A DNA stretch of 35,173 bases, from NCBI RefSeq assembly GCF_900566085.1, contig NZ_UPHT01000158.1, forward strand, positions 1 to 35,173, read 5' to 3'. Every line of letters begins with the position of its first letter. Position 1 is the stretch's first letter. The notes under the pieces are model-generated. The model had not been told where the DNA came from. It saw only the letters and a list, made by a program, of their open reading frames with translations, and did no database searches. Position numbers and translations under genes: made by a program. Shown here piece after piece: positions 23,930-31,462 of the stretch. The DNA comes from Mycobacterium attenuatum. Lineage in GTDB: Bacteria > Actinomycetota > Actinomycetes > Mycobacteriales > Mycobacteriaceae.

Positions 23930-25158
23930 TGAGGGACGCGAATCCCGGATACGGGCCCGCGTCGCCGCCCCGGTATCTCGTCGCGATCCTGATGTTCGTC
24001 GTGCCGCTGAGCCAGATACCGCTGGACCTGTACACCCCGGCGCTCCCACAGATGGTCGTCGATCTCAATGCGTCGCCGACGGTGGTGCAACAGACCGTCG
24101 CGGCCTACCTGCTCGGGATGAGCCTGGCGCTGGTCCCCGTCGGAGTCGTCGCCGACGCACTGGGCCGCAAACCGGTCCTATTGACCTGTGTGGGCATCGT
24201 GGTCACCACCAGCGTGCTGTGCGCGGTTGCCAGCAGCGTTTCGGTGCTGCTTGTGGCCCGCTTCGTCGAGGGCGCGGCCGCGTCGGCGTGCATGGTGGTG
24301 CCCTACGCCATTGCCGCTGATTGCTTCCGCGGCCGGCGATTGACGTCGGTGTCGGGGCTGCTTGGCGTCGCATGGGGGCTGGCGCCGGTGTTGGCGCCGG
24401 CGGCGGGCGGGGTGCTGGTCCAGTTTCTCGACTGGCGGCTGGTGTTCGTCTCGATCGCGGCGCTGGCTGCACTGGCGGCGGTGGTCGTCACGCTGCTTTT
24501 GCCCGAAACGCTTGCACGCCAGAACCTTTCACCGATCCACCCGCGGGAGATCGCGCGGGTTCTGGTTGCCGCGCTGCGGCATCGCGTGTTTATCAGCTTC
24601 GTGCTGGTTTTCGGCTTGATGGCCTCGGCGCAGCTTGCCTTCGGAGTGGCCGGGCCCTTCCTGTACCAAGGGAACCTGGGTTTCTCGCCAGCGGCATACG
24701 GCTTGATAGCGCTGATCGTCGGGGTGGCGAATCTGTGTGGCGAACTGGCGTGCGGCATACTGGCCGTTCGCCTCTCGGCGCGCCGGCTGGCCATGGGAGC
24801 ACTGGCGGTCTTCGGCACCGGCACCGCGATACTGGTCGGGTCGGGGCTGCTGATCGGAAACGACGCATGGGCGCTGACCATCGGCTCCTGCCTGGCATTG
24901 GCCGGGTGCGGGGTGCTCTGCCCGCAGATGTACGGCCTGGCGATGGGCCTGTTCGTCCGCAATCTCGGATTGATCGGTGGTCTGGTGAGCGGCATCGGTT
25001 ATCTCGTGGTCAGCGCCGCCATGGCCGCCGTCGGCGCGTTCCACGAACGCACCCAGACACCGCTGGGTCTGCTGTACGTGGCATGTGGGGCAACGGCATT
25101 CGTGTTGCTCAGCTGGGCCACCGCTAGATACCGGCAGCTAAGTCATCCGGCACATTAA
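23929..25158 (+). CDS. Bcr/CflA-type MFS exporter (12 helices)
   Basis: This 409-residue transporter starts at GTG 23929 and has twelve predicted helices. IPLDLYTPALPQMVVDLNAS matches the first-helix motif of the Bcr/CflA drug-resistance group. GVVADALGRKPVLL is MFS motif A, and APVLAPAAGGVL is the antiporter motif C. It would export drug-like or metabolite compounds in exchange for protons. Divergent from the GAP-family gene (85 bp between). A TetR regulator lies downstream on the other strand but points to the P450 genes rather than here. Confidence 0.9.
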   Translation: MRDANPGYGPASPPRYLVAILMFVVPLSQIPLDLYTPALPQMVVDLNASPTVVQQTVAAYLLGMSLALVPVGVVADALGRKPVLLTCVGIVVTTSVLCAVASSVSVLLVARFVEGAAASACMVVPYAIAADCFRGRRLTSVSGLLGVAWGLAPVLAPAAGGVLVQFLDWRLVFVSIAALAALAAVVVTLLLPETLARQNLSPIHPREIARVLVAALRHRVFISFVLVFGLMASAQLAFGVAGPFLYQGNLGFSPAAYGLIALIVGVANLCGELACGILAVRLSARRLAMGALAVFGTGTAILVGSGLLIGNDAWALTIGSCLALAGCGVLCPQMYGLAMGLFVRNLGLIGGLVSGIGYLVVSAAMAAVGAFHERTQTPLGLLYVACGATAFVLLSWATARYRQLSHPAH

Positions 25159-25285
25159 GCGACGCTGTGCCGACGTTAACACCGCGAACGGCGCATGCGC
25201 CACATGCTGGTGCGCGGCCACGGGCATTTGCCAAAATTCACCAAACCACCTGCGTGCCGACACCGGCGAGGCTGACGTGGCTGCG

Positions 25286-25879
25286 CTACCGCGATGCGAT
25301 GGCGCCGATATCGGCGAGTGCCTGAACGACGTCCGCTGATCTCGGGGTGGCCGAGGGGTCGGTGATCCACTGAATCATCAAGCCATCGATGACGGCCATC
25401 AATACTGAGACGATGGTGGGCAGGTTCTCCGGTGGCTCAACGTCGGAGTCGGCCAGAGCAGCGCGAGCCAACTCGAGTGAATGCTGGCGCACGTCAGCAT
25501 AGCCGGCCGCGAGGCGTTCCCGAAGGACCTCGGAGCGCAGCGCCGGCGCATACGACTCGACGCACGCATAGACCGCGGGACGTAGTTGGTCGAACGAATC
25601 GACGGTTGCCTCGAGGACGGCTCGGATCTGCCCACCCGGACCGGCGGCGGCAGACTGATCGAACGCCTCCCGAACGGCCTGATTCCAGGCGGCAAAGCAG
25701 CGACCGAGCGCGTCGTCGAGCAGAGCTTCCTTGCTGCCGAAATGGTAGTTGATCGAGGCGACATTGACCCCGGCGGCGCGCGCGATGTCGCGCGAGCTGG
25801 TGTTGCTGTAGCCGCGCTCCTGCAGGCAGCTCAATGCGCCGTCCAGGAGCTTGTCGCGGCTCGTTCGCGGCTGTTGCAC
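25286..25879 (-). CDS. TetR-family repressor beside the P450 operon
   Basis: This 197-residue protein starts at GTG 25879. Its N-terminal HTH is SCLQERGYSNTSSRDIARAAGVNVASINYHF in outline, with the family signature RDIARAAGVNVASINYHFGS then KEALLDDALG. The C-terminal ligand domain is not specific. It is divergent from the CxxC-protein and P450 genes, and the 60-bp gap carries two copies of one palindrome, so it most likely represses itself and that operon. The inducer is unknown and may be the P450 substrate. Confidence 0.9.
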   Translation of the reverse strand: MQQPRTSRDKLLDGALSCLQERGYSNTSSRDIARAAGVNVASINYHFGSKEALLDDALGRCFAAWNQAVREAFDQSAAAGPGGQIRAVLEATVDSFDQLRPAVYACVESYAPALRSEVLRERLAAGYADVRQHSLELARAALADSDVEPPENLPTIVSVLMAVIDGLMIQWITDPSATPRSADVVQALADIGAIASR

Positions 25880-25898
25880 AAACCTATCGTAACGTGAT

Positions 25899-25927
25899 AA
25901 ACAATCGTTTTAATCAAACATTTGTTT
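25899..25927. promoter_or_regulatory. Twin palindromic operators for the TetR repressor
   Basis: Two copies of AAACAWTYGTTT occur: AAACAATCGTTT at 25899-25910 and AAACATTTGTTT at 25916-25927, with centres 17 bp apart. Both are palindromic, and the second ends next to the AAGGAG ribosome site of the downstream gene. The AT-rich sequence stands out in this GC-rich DNA. Repeated palindromes in a divergent TetR gap are the usual layout of TetR operators. Confidence 0.65.
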
Positions 25928-25939
25928 AAGGAGTTGTTG

Positions 25940-26356
25940 GTGGTCAACGAGGTTATTCGATTCGTAGGGGTGTTCAACGGCGACGGCGGTCTGCGAGGTG
26001 AACTGGCCTACGTGCTCGGCAAGCTGCGCGGGACCACGTCGTGCGCATTGTGCGATATCAGTCACCGGGGACTGCGGACCAACCCGCGGTGGAAGGACGT
26101 TACGTGCGCTCTCGGTGTGCCCTTCGATCTCGTGCATCGCAACGAGCGTTCCGCGGACGTGGCGAAGTTGACCGGTGATCACACCCCGGCGGTGGTGGCC
26201 GAGACGACGGAAGGCTACCGACTCATTATGAGCCCCAACGATTTTGCGGGTGTGTCCGGCGATGCGCAAGAGTTCATCAACGGGCTGCGCCGGGCCTGCG
26301 TCGCGCGCGATGTGGCCTGGCCGGGAATGCAGACGCAGCCCGAGGCCACGCGGTGA
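25940..26356 (+). CDS. Conserved CxxC protein coupled to a cytochrome P450
   Basis: The start is set at GTG 25940, six bases after AAGGAG; this gives 138 residues. It opens VVNEVIRFVGVFNGDGGLRG and carries GTTSCALCDISHRG, a CxxC followed by a His that could bind metal or form a redox pair, then WKDVTCALGVPFDLVHRNE. I do not recognise a named family; proteins of this look occur widely as hypotheticals. Its stop overlaps the P450 start in GTGA (26353-26356), so the two are translationally coupled. A role in the P450 reaction, for example in electron transfer or substrate handling, is inference. Confidence 0.75.
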   Translation: MVNEVIRFVGVFNGDGGLRGELAYVLGKLRGTTSCALCDISHRGLRTNPRWKDVTCALGVPFDLVHRNERSADVAKLTGDHTPAVVAETTEGYRLIMSPNDFAGVSGDAQEFINGLRRACVARDVAWPGMQTQPEATR

Positions 26357-27669
26357 CGGCGGTTCTGCCCCCCGGACCGCGGCTGCCTCGCGTCGTACAA
26401 AGCGTGCTGTACCTGAAATTTCGGGAATGGTTCCTGCCAGCGATGCACCGCAGGTATGGAGATGTGTTCTCCCTGCACGTGCCCCCCTATGCCGACAACC
26501 TCGTCGTCTATCGTCGGCCCGAACACGTCAAAGAAATCTTCACCGCTGACCCGGCGACCTTGCATGCTGGCGAGGGCAACAAGATCCTCGCCATCGTGAT
26601 GGGCGAGCACTCGGTGCTGACCACCGATGAGGCCGAGCATGCCCGGATACGTTCGTTGCTGATGCCGGCTTTTGGCCGGACCGCGCTGCGCGGATACCGC
26701 GACATGATCACTGCCGTTGCGCGTGAGCACATCGCGCGCTGGTCCGCCGGCACACAGATCAACACTCTTGACTGCATGAACGCGCTGACTCTCGATGTGA
26801 TCCTGCGGGTGGTATTCGGGGTCACCGATCCACAAGTCAAGGCCGAGTTGACAAGTCGTCTGCCGGACATCATCAACATCCATCCCCTGATCCTCGCGGT
26901 GCTACGGTACCCGTCACTCAAGCGCGTCAACCCATGGAAGCGGTTCTTACACAACCAACACCAGATCGACGAGATCCTTTACCGCGAAATCGCCTCCCGC
27001 CGAAATGTTTCCGATCTCGAACTGCGCGCCGACGTGTTGTCGAGACTGCTGCAGGCCAAGGAAGAATCCGCCAAGCCGCTGACCGATACCGAGCTACGCG
27101 ACCAACTCATCACGCTGCTGCTGGCCGGACATGAGACAACCGCCGCGGCGCTGTCCTGGACGCTCTGGGAACTTGCCCAGCACCCCAATATTCAACACCA
27201 GGCACGCAACGCGGCCATCGGCGGCGACGACGGCTTCCTGGGGGCGGTCTTCAAAGAAGGGATGCGGCGGCACACCGTAATTGCCTCAACCGCAAGGAAA
27301 CTGACCGTCGAAACCAAGATCGGCGGCTGGCTATTACCCACCGGAACGGTAGTCAACACGTCGATTCTGCTGGCTCATACCAACCCGCAAGCGCACGCCA
27401 ACCCCAACGAGTTTCGGCCCAGCCGGTTCCTCGACGGCAGCCTGGCGCCCAACACGTGGTTCCCGTTCGGCGGCGGCGTGCGCCGCTGCCTGGGATCGGG
27501 ATTCGCCCTCACCGAGGGCGTGGCGATCCTACAAGAGATGCTCGGTCAGTTCATCGTCATCCCGGCCGAAGCGAAACATGAGCATCCGCTGGTCCGCAAC
27601 ATCACCACCGTCCCCAAACACGGTGCCCGCCTACGGCTTGTCCCACAACATGACGCGGCCCTGATCTGA
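26353..27669 (+). CDS. Cytochrome P450 (CYP135/CYP138-like)
   Basis: This 438-residue P450 has all core motifs. LLLAGHETTAAALSW is the I-helix oxygen-activation segment (Ala258-Thr263), KEGMRRH supplies ExxR (Glu302, Arg305), and FPFGGGVRRCLGSGFAL is the haem loop with the thiolate ligand Cys379. The ExxR helix lacks the usual following Pro. The PPGP at residues 6-9 and the overall length recall the CYP135/CYP138 group of mycobacteria, but this is from memory. It should be a soluble monooxygenase using ferredoxin electrons; no ferredoxin gene is adjacent. It lies behind the TetR-controlled promoter, so its expression is probably induced by substrate. Confidence 0.93.
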   Translation: MTAVLPPGPRLPRVVQSVLYLKFREWFLPAMHRRYGDVFSLHVPPYADNLVVYRRPEHVKEIFTADPATLHAGEGNKILAIVMGEHSVLTTDEAEHARIRSLLMPAFGRTALRGYRDMITAVAREHIARWSAGTQINTLDCMNALTLDVILRVVFGVTDPQVKAELTSRLPDIINIHPLILAVLRYPSLKRVNPWKRFLHNQHQIDEILYREIASRRNVSDLELRADVLSRLLQAKEESAKPLTDTELRDQLITLLLAGHETTAAALSWTLWELAQHPNIQHQARNAAIGGDDGFLGAVFKEGMRRHTVIASTARKLTVETKIGGWLLPTGTVVNTSILLAHTNPQAHANPNEFRPSRFLDGSLAPNTWFPFGGGVRRCLGSGFALTEGVAILQEMLGQFIVIPAEAKHEHPLVRNITTVPKHGARLRLVPQHDAALI

Positions 27670-27825
27670 GGGCCGGCACCGCGTGCTTCGGCTTTGCGAC
27701 AATGACGCGCCACAGCCGGCACGGGGCAATTCGCCTTGGCCCGAACGCGTCTGTGTCTTCGAGCACCCAGCCGGCTAGGCCGCAAAGCTGGGACGCCGGG
27801 CCGCTGGATACCGCTTCGGTCCCGG

Positions 27826-28974
27826 TCAGGACCCGGGGTTCTTGCCGACCGTGACGGGCGTCGAGCTCGGCGGCAGCAGCAGGTTGCCGCGCAGGCTGCC
27901 CTTGGCGGTGCGCAGGGTCACCAGAACCCAGGTGGCGAGTAAACCGGCGTACGCGATGACGGCGGCCACCTTGAACGCAGGCAGATGCGTGTGCACGGCC
28001 AGCTGCGAAGTACCGGTGACGAAGGTGCCCACCGGGAACGTCAGGCTCCACCACGTCAGGGCGAATGGCATGCCGCGCAACAGGGTCCGTATCGTCAGCG
28101 AGGTGGCCAGGGCAATCCAGAGCACCGCGAAGCCCCATACCGGAACCCCGAAGATGATCGCGAACGCCGCCATGTCCTCGGCCAACTCGTGTGCCACCGC
28201 GCCGGTCGCGGCACCAGCTCCCAAAAGCCCGGCGGCGGTGATGGATTGGCCGAGCGGCCCCAGCACGATCCACAGCGTCGGCACCCGCACCGAGCCGGAG
28301 GTGCCGTACAGAGCCAACCGGCTCCAGATCATCGCGATGATGTTCAGCGACGCCACGAACGACAGCCCGAACATCGCGTAGCAACCGAAGAGCATGGTTT
28401 CGCGTCCGGTCCCCGACGGCATGTGCGGCAGCAGCTGTGCCCCGGCGGCGGCCGCCACCATCGGCGGGACCACCGGCATGAGCCAGCCGCCGAAGGCCGC
28501 GTCCGGCTCCACGCGAAGCTGGATGAACATCAGGAACGGAATGCTCACAGCGGTGAACAGGCCGCCGAGCGTTCCCGCGGTCCACAGTACCCAGTCCAGG
28601 TCGACGGCGATGCGCTCGCCGACGAGGTGTGAACCGGCCAGCAGGGCGCCCGAGCCGACGGTCATCAGCGCCATGGGTGCAGCGCCGTAGAAGTGGGCCA
28701 TCTGGGGATTGCGGGCATGCGTGCGCGCCACCGTGGGGTGGCGTAACCAGTGCCCGCCGACCAGCACGATCAGCACCACCAGCAACACCGCGGCGATCAC
28801 CCAGATCGCTTCGGTGAACGCGTGCAGGCCCGGCACGTGGACCGGCAGCGTGGCCCCGGCAATGGCCACGATTCCGGTGCCCATGACCGAGGCGAACCAG
28901 TTGGGCCCAATGTTGCCGAGCAGCTCCACGCGCGTGGGCGCCTTCGACGCGTCCGCCGGGCTTGCGGTGGTCAT
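27826..28974 (-). CDS. TDT-family transporter (TehA/malate-type channel)
   Basis: This 382-residue protein belongs to the tellurite-resistance/dicarboxylate transporter (TDT) family. It begins with the signature NIGPNWFASVMGTGIVAIAG, has about ten hydrophobic helices, and contains LTWWSLTFPVGTFVTGT near helix 9. Family members include malate transporters, the TehA anion channel and sulphite exporters. An organic or inorganic anion is likely the substrate; which one is not decided. It is convergent with the P450 gene at a distance of 156 bp. That gap shows no gene. Confidence 0.88.
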   Translation of the reverse strand: MTTASPADASKAPTRVELLGNIGPNWFASVMGTGIVAIAGATLPVHVPGLHAFTEAIWVIAAVLLVVLIVLVGGHWLRHPTVARTHARNPQMAHFYGAAPMALMTVGSGALLAGSHLVGERIAVDLDWVLWTAGTLGGLFTAVSIPFLMFIQLRVEPDAAFGGWLMPVVPPMVAAAAGAQLLPHMPSGTGRETMLFGCYAMFGLSFVASLNIIAMIWSRLALYGTSGSVRVPTLWIVLGPLGQSITAAGLLGAGAATGAVAHELAEDMAAFAIIFGVPVWGFAVLWIALATSLTIRTLLRGMPFALTWWSLTFPVGTFVTGTSQLAVHTHLPAFKVAAVIAYAGLLATWVLVTLRTAKGSLRGNLLLPPSSTPVTVGKNPGS

Positions 28975-29315
28975 AGCTGAGCAACACTACCGGCGCAGCA
29001 ACCTCGAAGATGACCCAGCGGCACGTGTCCTCGGTGTGCGAGGTTTCCCAGTGGCATCCACGGTGTTAGCGCATCGGCGTGCAGGCGGCTTGCCCCGGTG
29101 TGGGAGCGATCGAGTGGAACCGACGGCTCAACCGGTGCCATGTCATGGGAATTGATAACTTCTATTTAAGGATCGAGCGAGCAAATGCATTGGCTTGTCT
29201 CTAGCTGGGGTGCCGGGCGCCGTGATGCAATCGGTCGAACGTTTCGACACCGCCATTTCGGCGCGATGTTCGAAAGACCGGGCATCCGAAGGCATTTGCG
29301 AATGGAAGAGTTGTA
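28975..29315. other. Gap upstream of the PE/PPE pair
   Basis: No gene is well supported here. An AT-rich patch near 29150-29170 (TTGATAACTTCTATTTAAGG) could be the promoter of the PE/PPE pair. A 43-codon open frame (29185-29316) preceded by AAGGA ends in TAG, which overlaps the PE start GTG by one base. It resembles no known protein and may be a leader peptide or chance. Short inverted repeats around TCGAACGTTTCGA (near 29231-29245) are also present. Confidence 0.4.
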
Positions 29316-29489
29316 GTGACGCTACGGGTGGTTCCCGAGGGTTTGGCAGGTGCGGCTGCGCAGGCAGAGGCGCAAAGCGCAGGGCTAGGCACCGCTCGCG
29401 CGGCCGCTGGGATAGCCCAGGTCTCGGTCAGTTACGCCGCCGGCGATACCGCCGCGGTCTCCAACGGCCCTGCCAGCGATCTCGCATGA
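29316..29489 (+). CDS. Shortened PE protein of the PE5/PE15 type
   Basis: GTG 29316 has GGAAGAG upstream and gives only 57 residues. The first ~31 (VTLRVVPEGLAGAAAQAEAQ) match the N terminus of PE5-type proteins of the ESX-3 group, which are about 102 residues long. The end, VSVSYAAGDTAAVSNG, matches their C terminus (family SYLAGDAA). About 44 residues between are missing in frame. The YxxxD secretion motif (YAAGD) is kept. The stop overlaps the PPE start in ATGA (29486-29489). Whether so short a helical hairpin can still pair with the PPE is doubtful. Confidence 0.65.
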   Translation: MTLRVVPEGLAGAAAQAEAQSAGLGTARAAAGIAQVSVSYAAGDTAAVSNGPASDLA

Positions 29490-30769
29490 GCGCGCCGATC
29501 TGGCTAGCCACTCCCCCGGAGGTGCATTCAACGTTGCTCAGCGCCGGCCCGGGCCCGGCGCCGATGCTAGTTGCCGCAGCACAGTGGTCGTCGCTCAGCG
29601 CCGACTACGCCGCCATGGCCGAAGAACTAGGCATGGCGCTGGCTGCGATCAGCGCAGGGGCATGGCAAGGACTCAGCGCCGAACTCTGCGCGGCAGCCTA
29701 TGCACCCTATCTGGCGTGGCTGGCTCAAGCCAGTGCCGACGCTGCGGCCAGTGCGGCGGCTCACGACACCGTGACAGCAGCATATGTCGGCGCGCTGGCG
29801 GCCATGCCGACATTAGCCGAGCTGACCGCCAACCACGTCACTCACGCAGTGCTGCTGGGCACCAACTTCTTTGGCATCAACACCATCCCGATCGCGCTCA
29901 ACGAAGCCGATTACCTTCGGATGTGGATTCAAGCCGCCACCACCATGAGCGTCTATGAAGCCATCACCACAACCGCACTGGGCACCGCACCACACACCAC
30001 CATGCCTCCCGTCATCCTCAAACCTGGCAGCACCACCACCGCTGCCCTCACCCAAACCGCCCTCGCCCCCTTTCCAATCTGGCAAATCCTGCGCGATATC
30101 TTGGGAATTATCATCACGGAGTTGGTCGGCATACCATCGTTTTGGATCCTGCTACCGATTGTTCTTATTCTTATCCCGTTTGGCCTCTTCTTCTACGGTC
30201 TGGCCGTATTAATGGGTCAGGCTGGAATAGCCGACTCCATTCTCGCCGACCTCTGGGGCATGATTACTGGGCTCGTGGGCCTGGCTGTTCAGGTGGTGAC
30301 GACTCCTTTTCTTGCCACTTATGAGATCATCGTGGGGATAATCAGCTGGCTTACTGGAAGTTTCACCGGGATCGCTCCAGCGCTTTTCGACAATTTGGTC
30401 GAGGGGCTGGTGTTGGCAAGTCCTGCTGCGGCGGCGGCAAGTGCCAGTTCGGCGGCGCGAGCGGCTAGCATGGCTTCGGCGACGGCGGTGGACATAGTAG
30501 GCCCGGCACCAGGTGCGATGGCGGCGCAGGCGCAGTTGGTGTCGGTGGGGAGCCCGGCGCCGCTGTCGGTGGCTGCCGCTGGTCAAGCCGCGGGTGATAT
30601 CGGTTTCGCAGGAACCCTAGTTACCGGTTACGGGGCTCAGCCTGCCGGATTGGCTTGTGTTGGTGCCGGATTCGACGACAGCGCGCAACTGCCGAAGCTG
30701 CCTGCCGGTTGGACGCCGGAGTTGACCGCAGCGCAAGGCTACGATGAGTTCGTCGGCGCAGCCGTCTGA
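29486..30769 (+). CDS. PPE protein of the PPE-PPW subfamily
   Basis: ATG 29486, overlapping the PE stop, gives 427 residues. The PPE domain covers about residues 1-170: PIWLATPPEVHSTLLSAG, then the WxG turn GAWQG near residue 59, and the helical AYVGALAAMPTLAELTANH. A central hydrophobic region follows (FWILLPIVLILIPFGLFFY and further segments, residues ~210-300). The C terminus carries GFAGT at 373 and PKLPAGW at 403, the two marks of the PPE-PPW subfamily. It would be exported by an ESX system as a dimer with a PE partner. The gene reads intact, although its PE partner and esxG neighbour are damaged. Confidence 0.9.
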   Translation: MSAPIWLATPPEVHSTLLSAGPGPAPMLVAAAQWSSLSADYAAMAEELGMALAAISAGAWQGLSAELCAAAYAPYLAWLAQASADAAASAAAHDTVTAAYVGALAAMPTLAELTANHVTHAVLLGTNFFGINTIPIALNEADYLRMWIQAATTMSVYEAITTTALGTAPHTTMPPVILKPGSTTTAALTQTALAPFPIWQILRDILGIIITELVGIPSFWILLPIVLILIPFGLFFYGLAVLMGQAGIADSILADLWGMITGLVGLAVQVVTTPFLATYEIIVGIISWLTGSFTGIAPALFDNLVEGLVLASPAAAAASASSAARAASMASATAVDIVGPAPGAMAAQAQLVSVGSPAPLSVAAAGQAAGDIGFAGTLVTGYGAQPAGLACVGAGFDDSAQLPKLPAGWTPELTAAQGYDEFVGAAV

Positions 30770-31047
30770 GCTCGGGTTACGAGTTCACCCCAACGCAGAT
30801 TCCGCAGTGGGCCGCTTCGAAGTCGGCGTTTGCCGCTAAGGCGCTCATGCGTCGCACTATGAGTGGCTAGCGGCCGAACGGTGTGCGAGGTCGACGCAAA
30901 GTCTTTCACTAGGGTAAGTCAACCGTGGCATTTCAGCCTTCACATGTCCGGTTCATAGAACCCGTCGCCAATAACACCGGTCAACTAGGTGATTTCGCAG
31001 GCGCATACGAGGACACGGCGGCACCCCGGCCCGGTATCCCCTCTTAG
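30766..31047 (+). pseudogene. esxG-like pseudogene with two in-frame TAG codons
   Basis: Reading from 30766 gives IPQWAASKSAFAAKALMRRT, clearly like EsxG (IPQLVASQSAFAAKAGLMRHT). A TAG at 30868 follows. The same frame continues to VFH-TAG-GKSTVAFQ (EsxG has AFHQGESSAAFQ), then AFQPSHVRFIEPVANNT, LGDFAGAYEDTAAP and a stop at 31045. So about 94 codons of an EsxG homologue survive in one frame. Both stops stand where EsxG has Gln, consistent with CAG-to-TAG changes. The WxG turn region is also changed. No initiator is obvious. It follows the PE/PPE pair in the order PE-PPE-esxG known from ESX-3. Confidence 0.7.
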
Positions 31048-31110
31048 GTCTTGTGACCATCACCAACTGAAATACTAAATGCGCCGGAAACCCAACTCGC
31101 GCGCAAGCAT

Positions 31111-31263
31111 GTGAAAGCTTTCTCGGGAGCGTGCGGAACTCGCAATAACCATGGATTTGGCGTACGAAAGAAGCCGATCACGTTCGATTATGTGGACGGC
31201 GGCGGCCCGGCGCACTGGGCACGAGCGATGATGGCCCACACGGCTCTGCCGGTGGCGCAGTAA
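31111..31263 (+). other. Unrecognised open frame, possible gene remnant
   Basis: A GTG-started frame of 50 codons ends KKPITFDYVDGGGPAHWARA, then MMAHTALPVAQ and TAA. The codon use is like that of a real gene, but there is no ribosome site and I recognise no family. An esxH-like gene would be expected after esxG, but this does not resemble EsxH. The rest of 31048-31462 shows no gene apart from the kinase's ribosome site. Confidence 0.25.
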
Positions 31264-31462
31264 ATCACCATCCTGCCGGTACCCTGGCTCGGAGGATCGA
31301 GGGCGACCGCGCCCTGCTTAGCAGCTCAAGCCTGGTTGCGACGCGTCTCACACGCCCGCGGTGAGCTGGCCTGATGCCGGTCGGCCGGCCGTCGGCTCAA
31401 TTCGCCACAAGTCGAAATCAGCCGAAATTGGTAGCATTCGTGGCCCCAATAGGGAGGCGACT

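Noticed and set aside
27670..27825. Possible hairpin terminator between the P450 and the TDT transporter
   Set aside because: Only weak GC-rich complementarities and no T-run were seen; not enough to call.
29185..29316. A 43-codon frame with a ribosome-like site ending on the PE start
   Set aside because: It could be a leader peptide, but there is no similarity or conservation evidence, so it is mentioned only as part of the gap.
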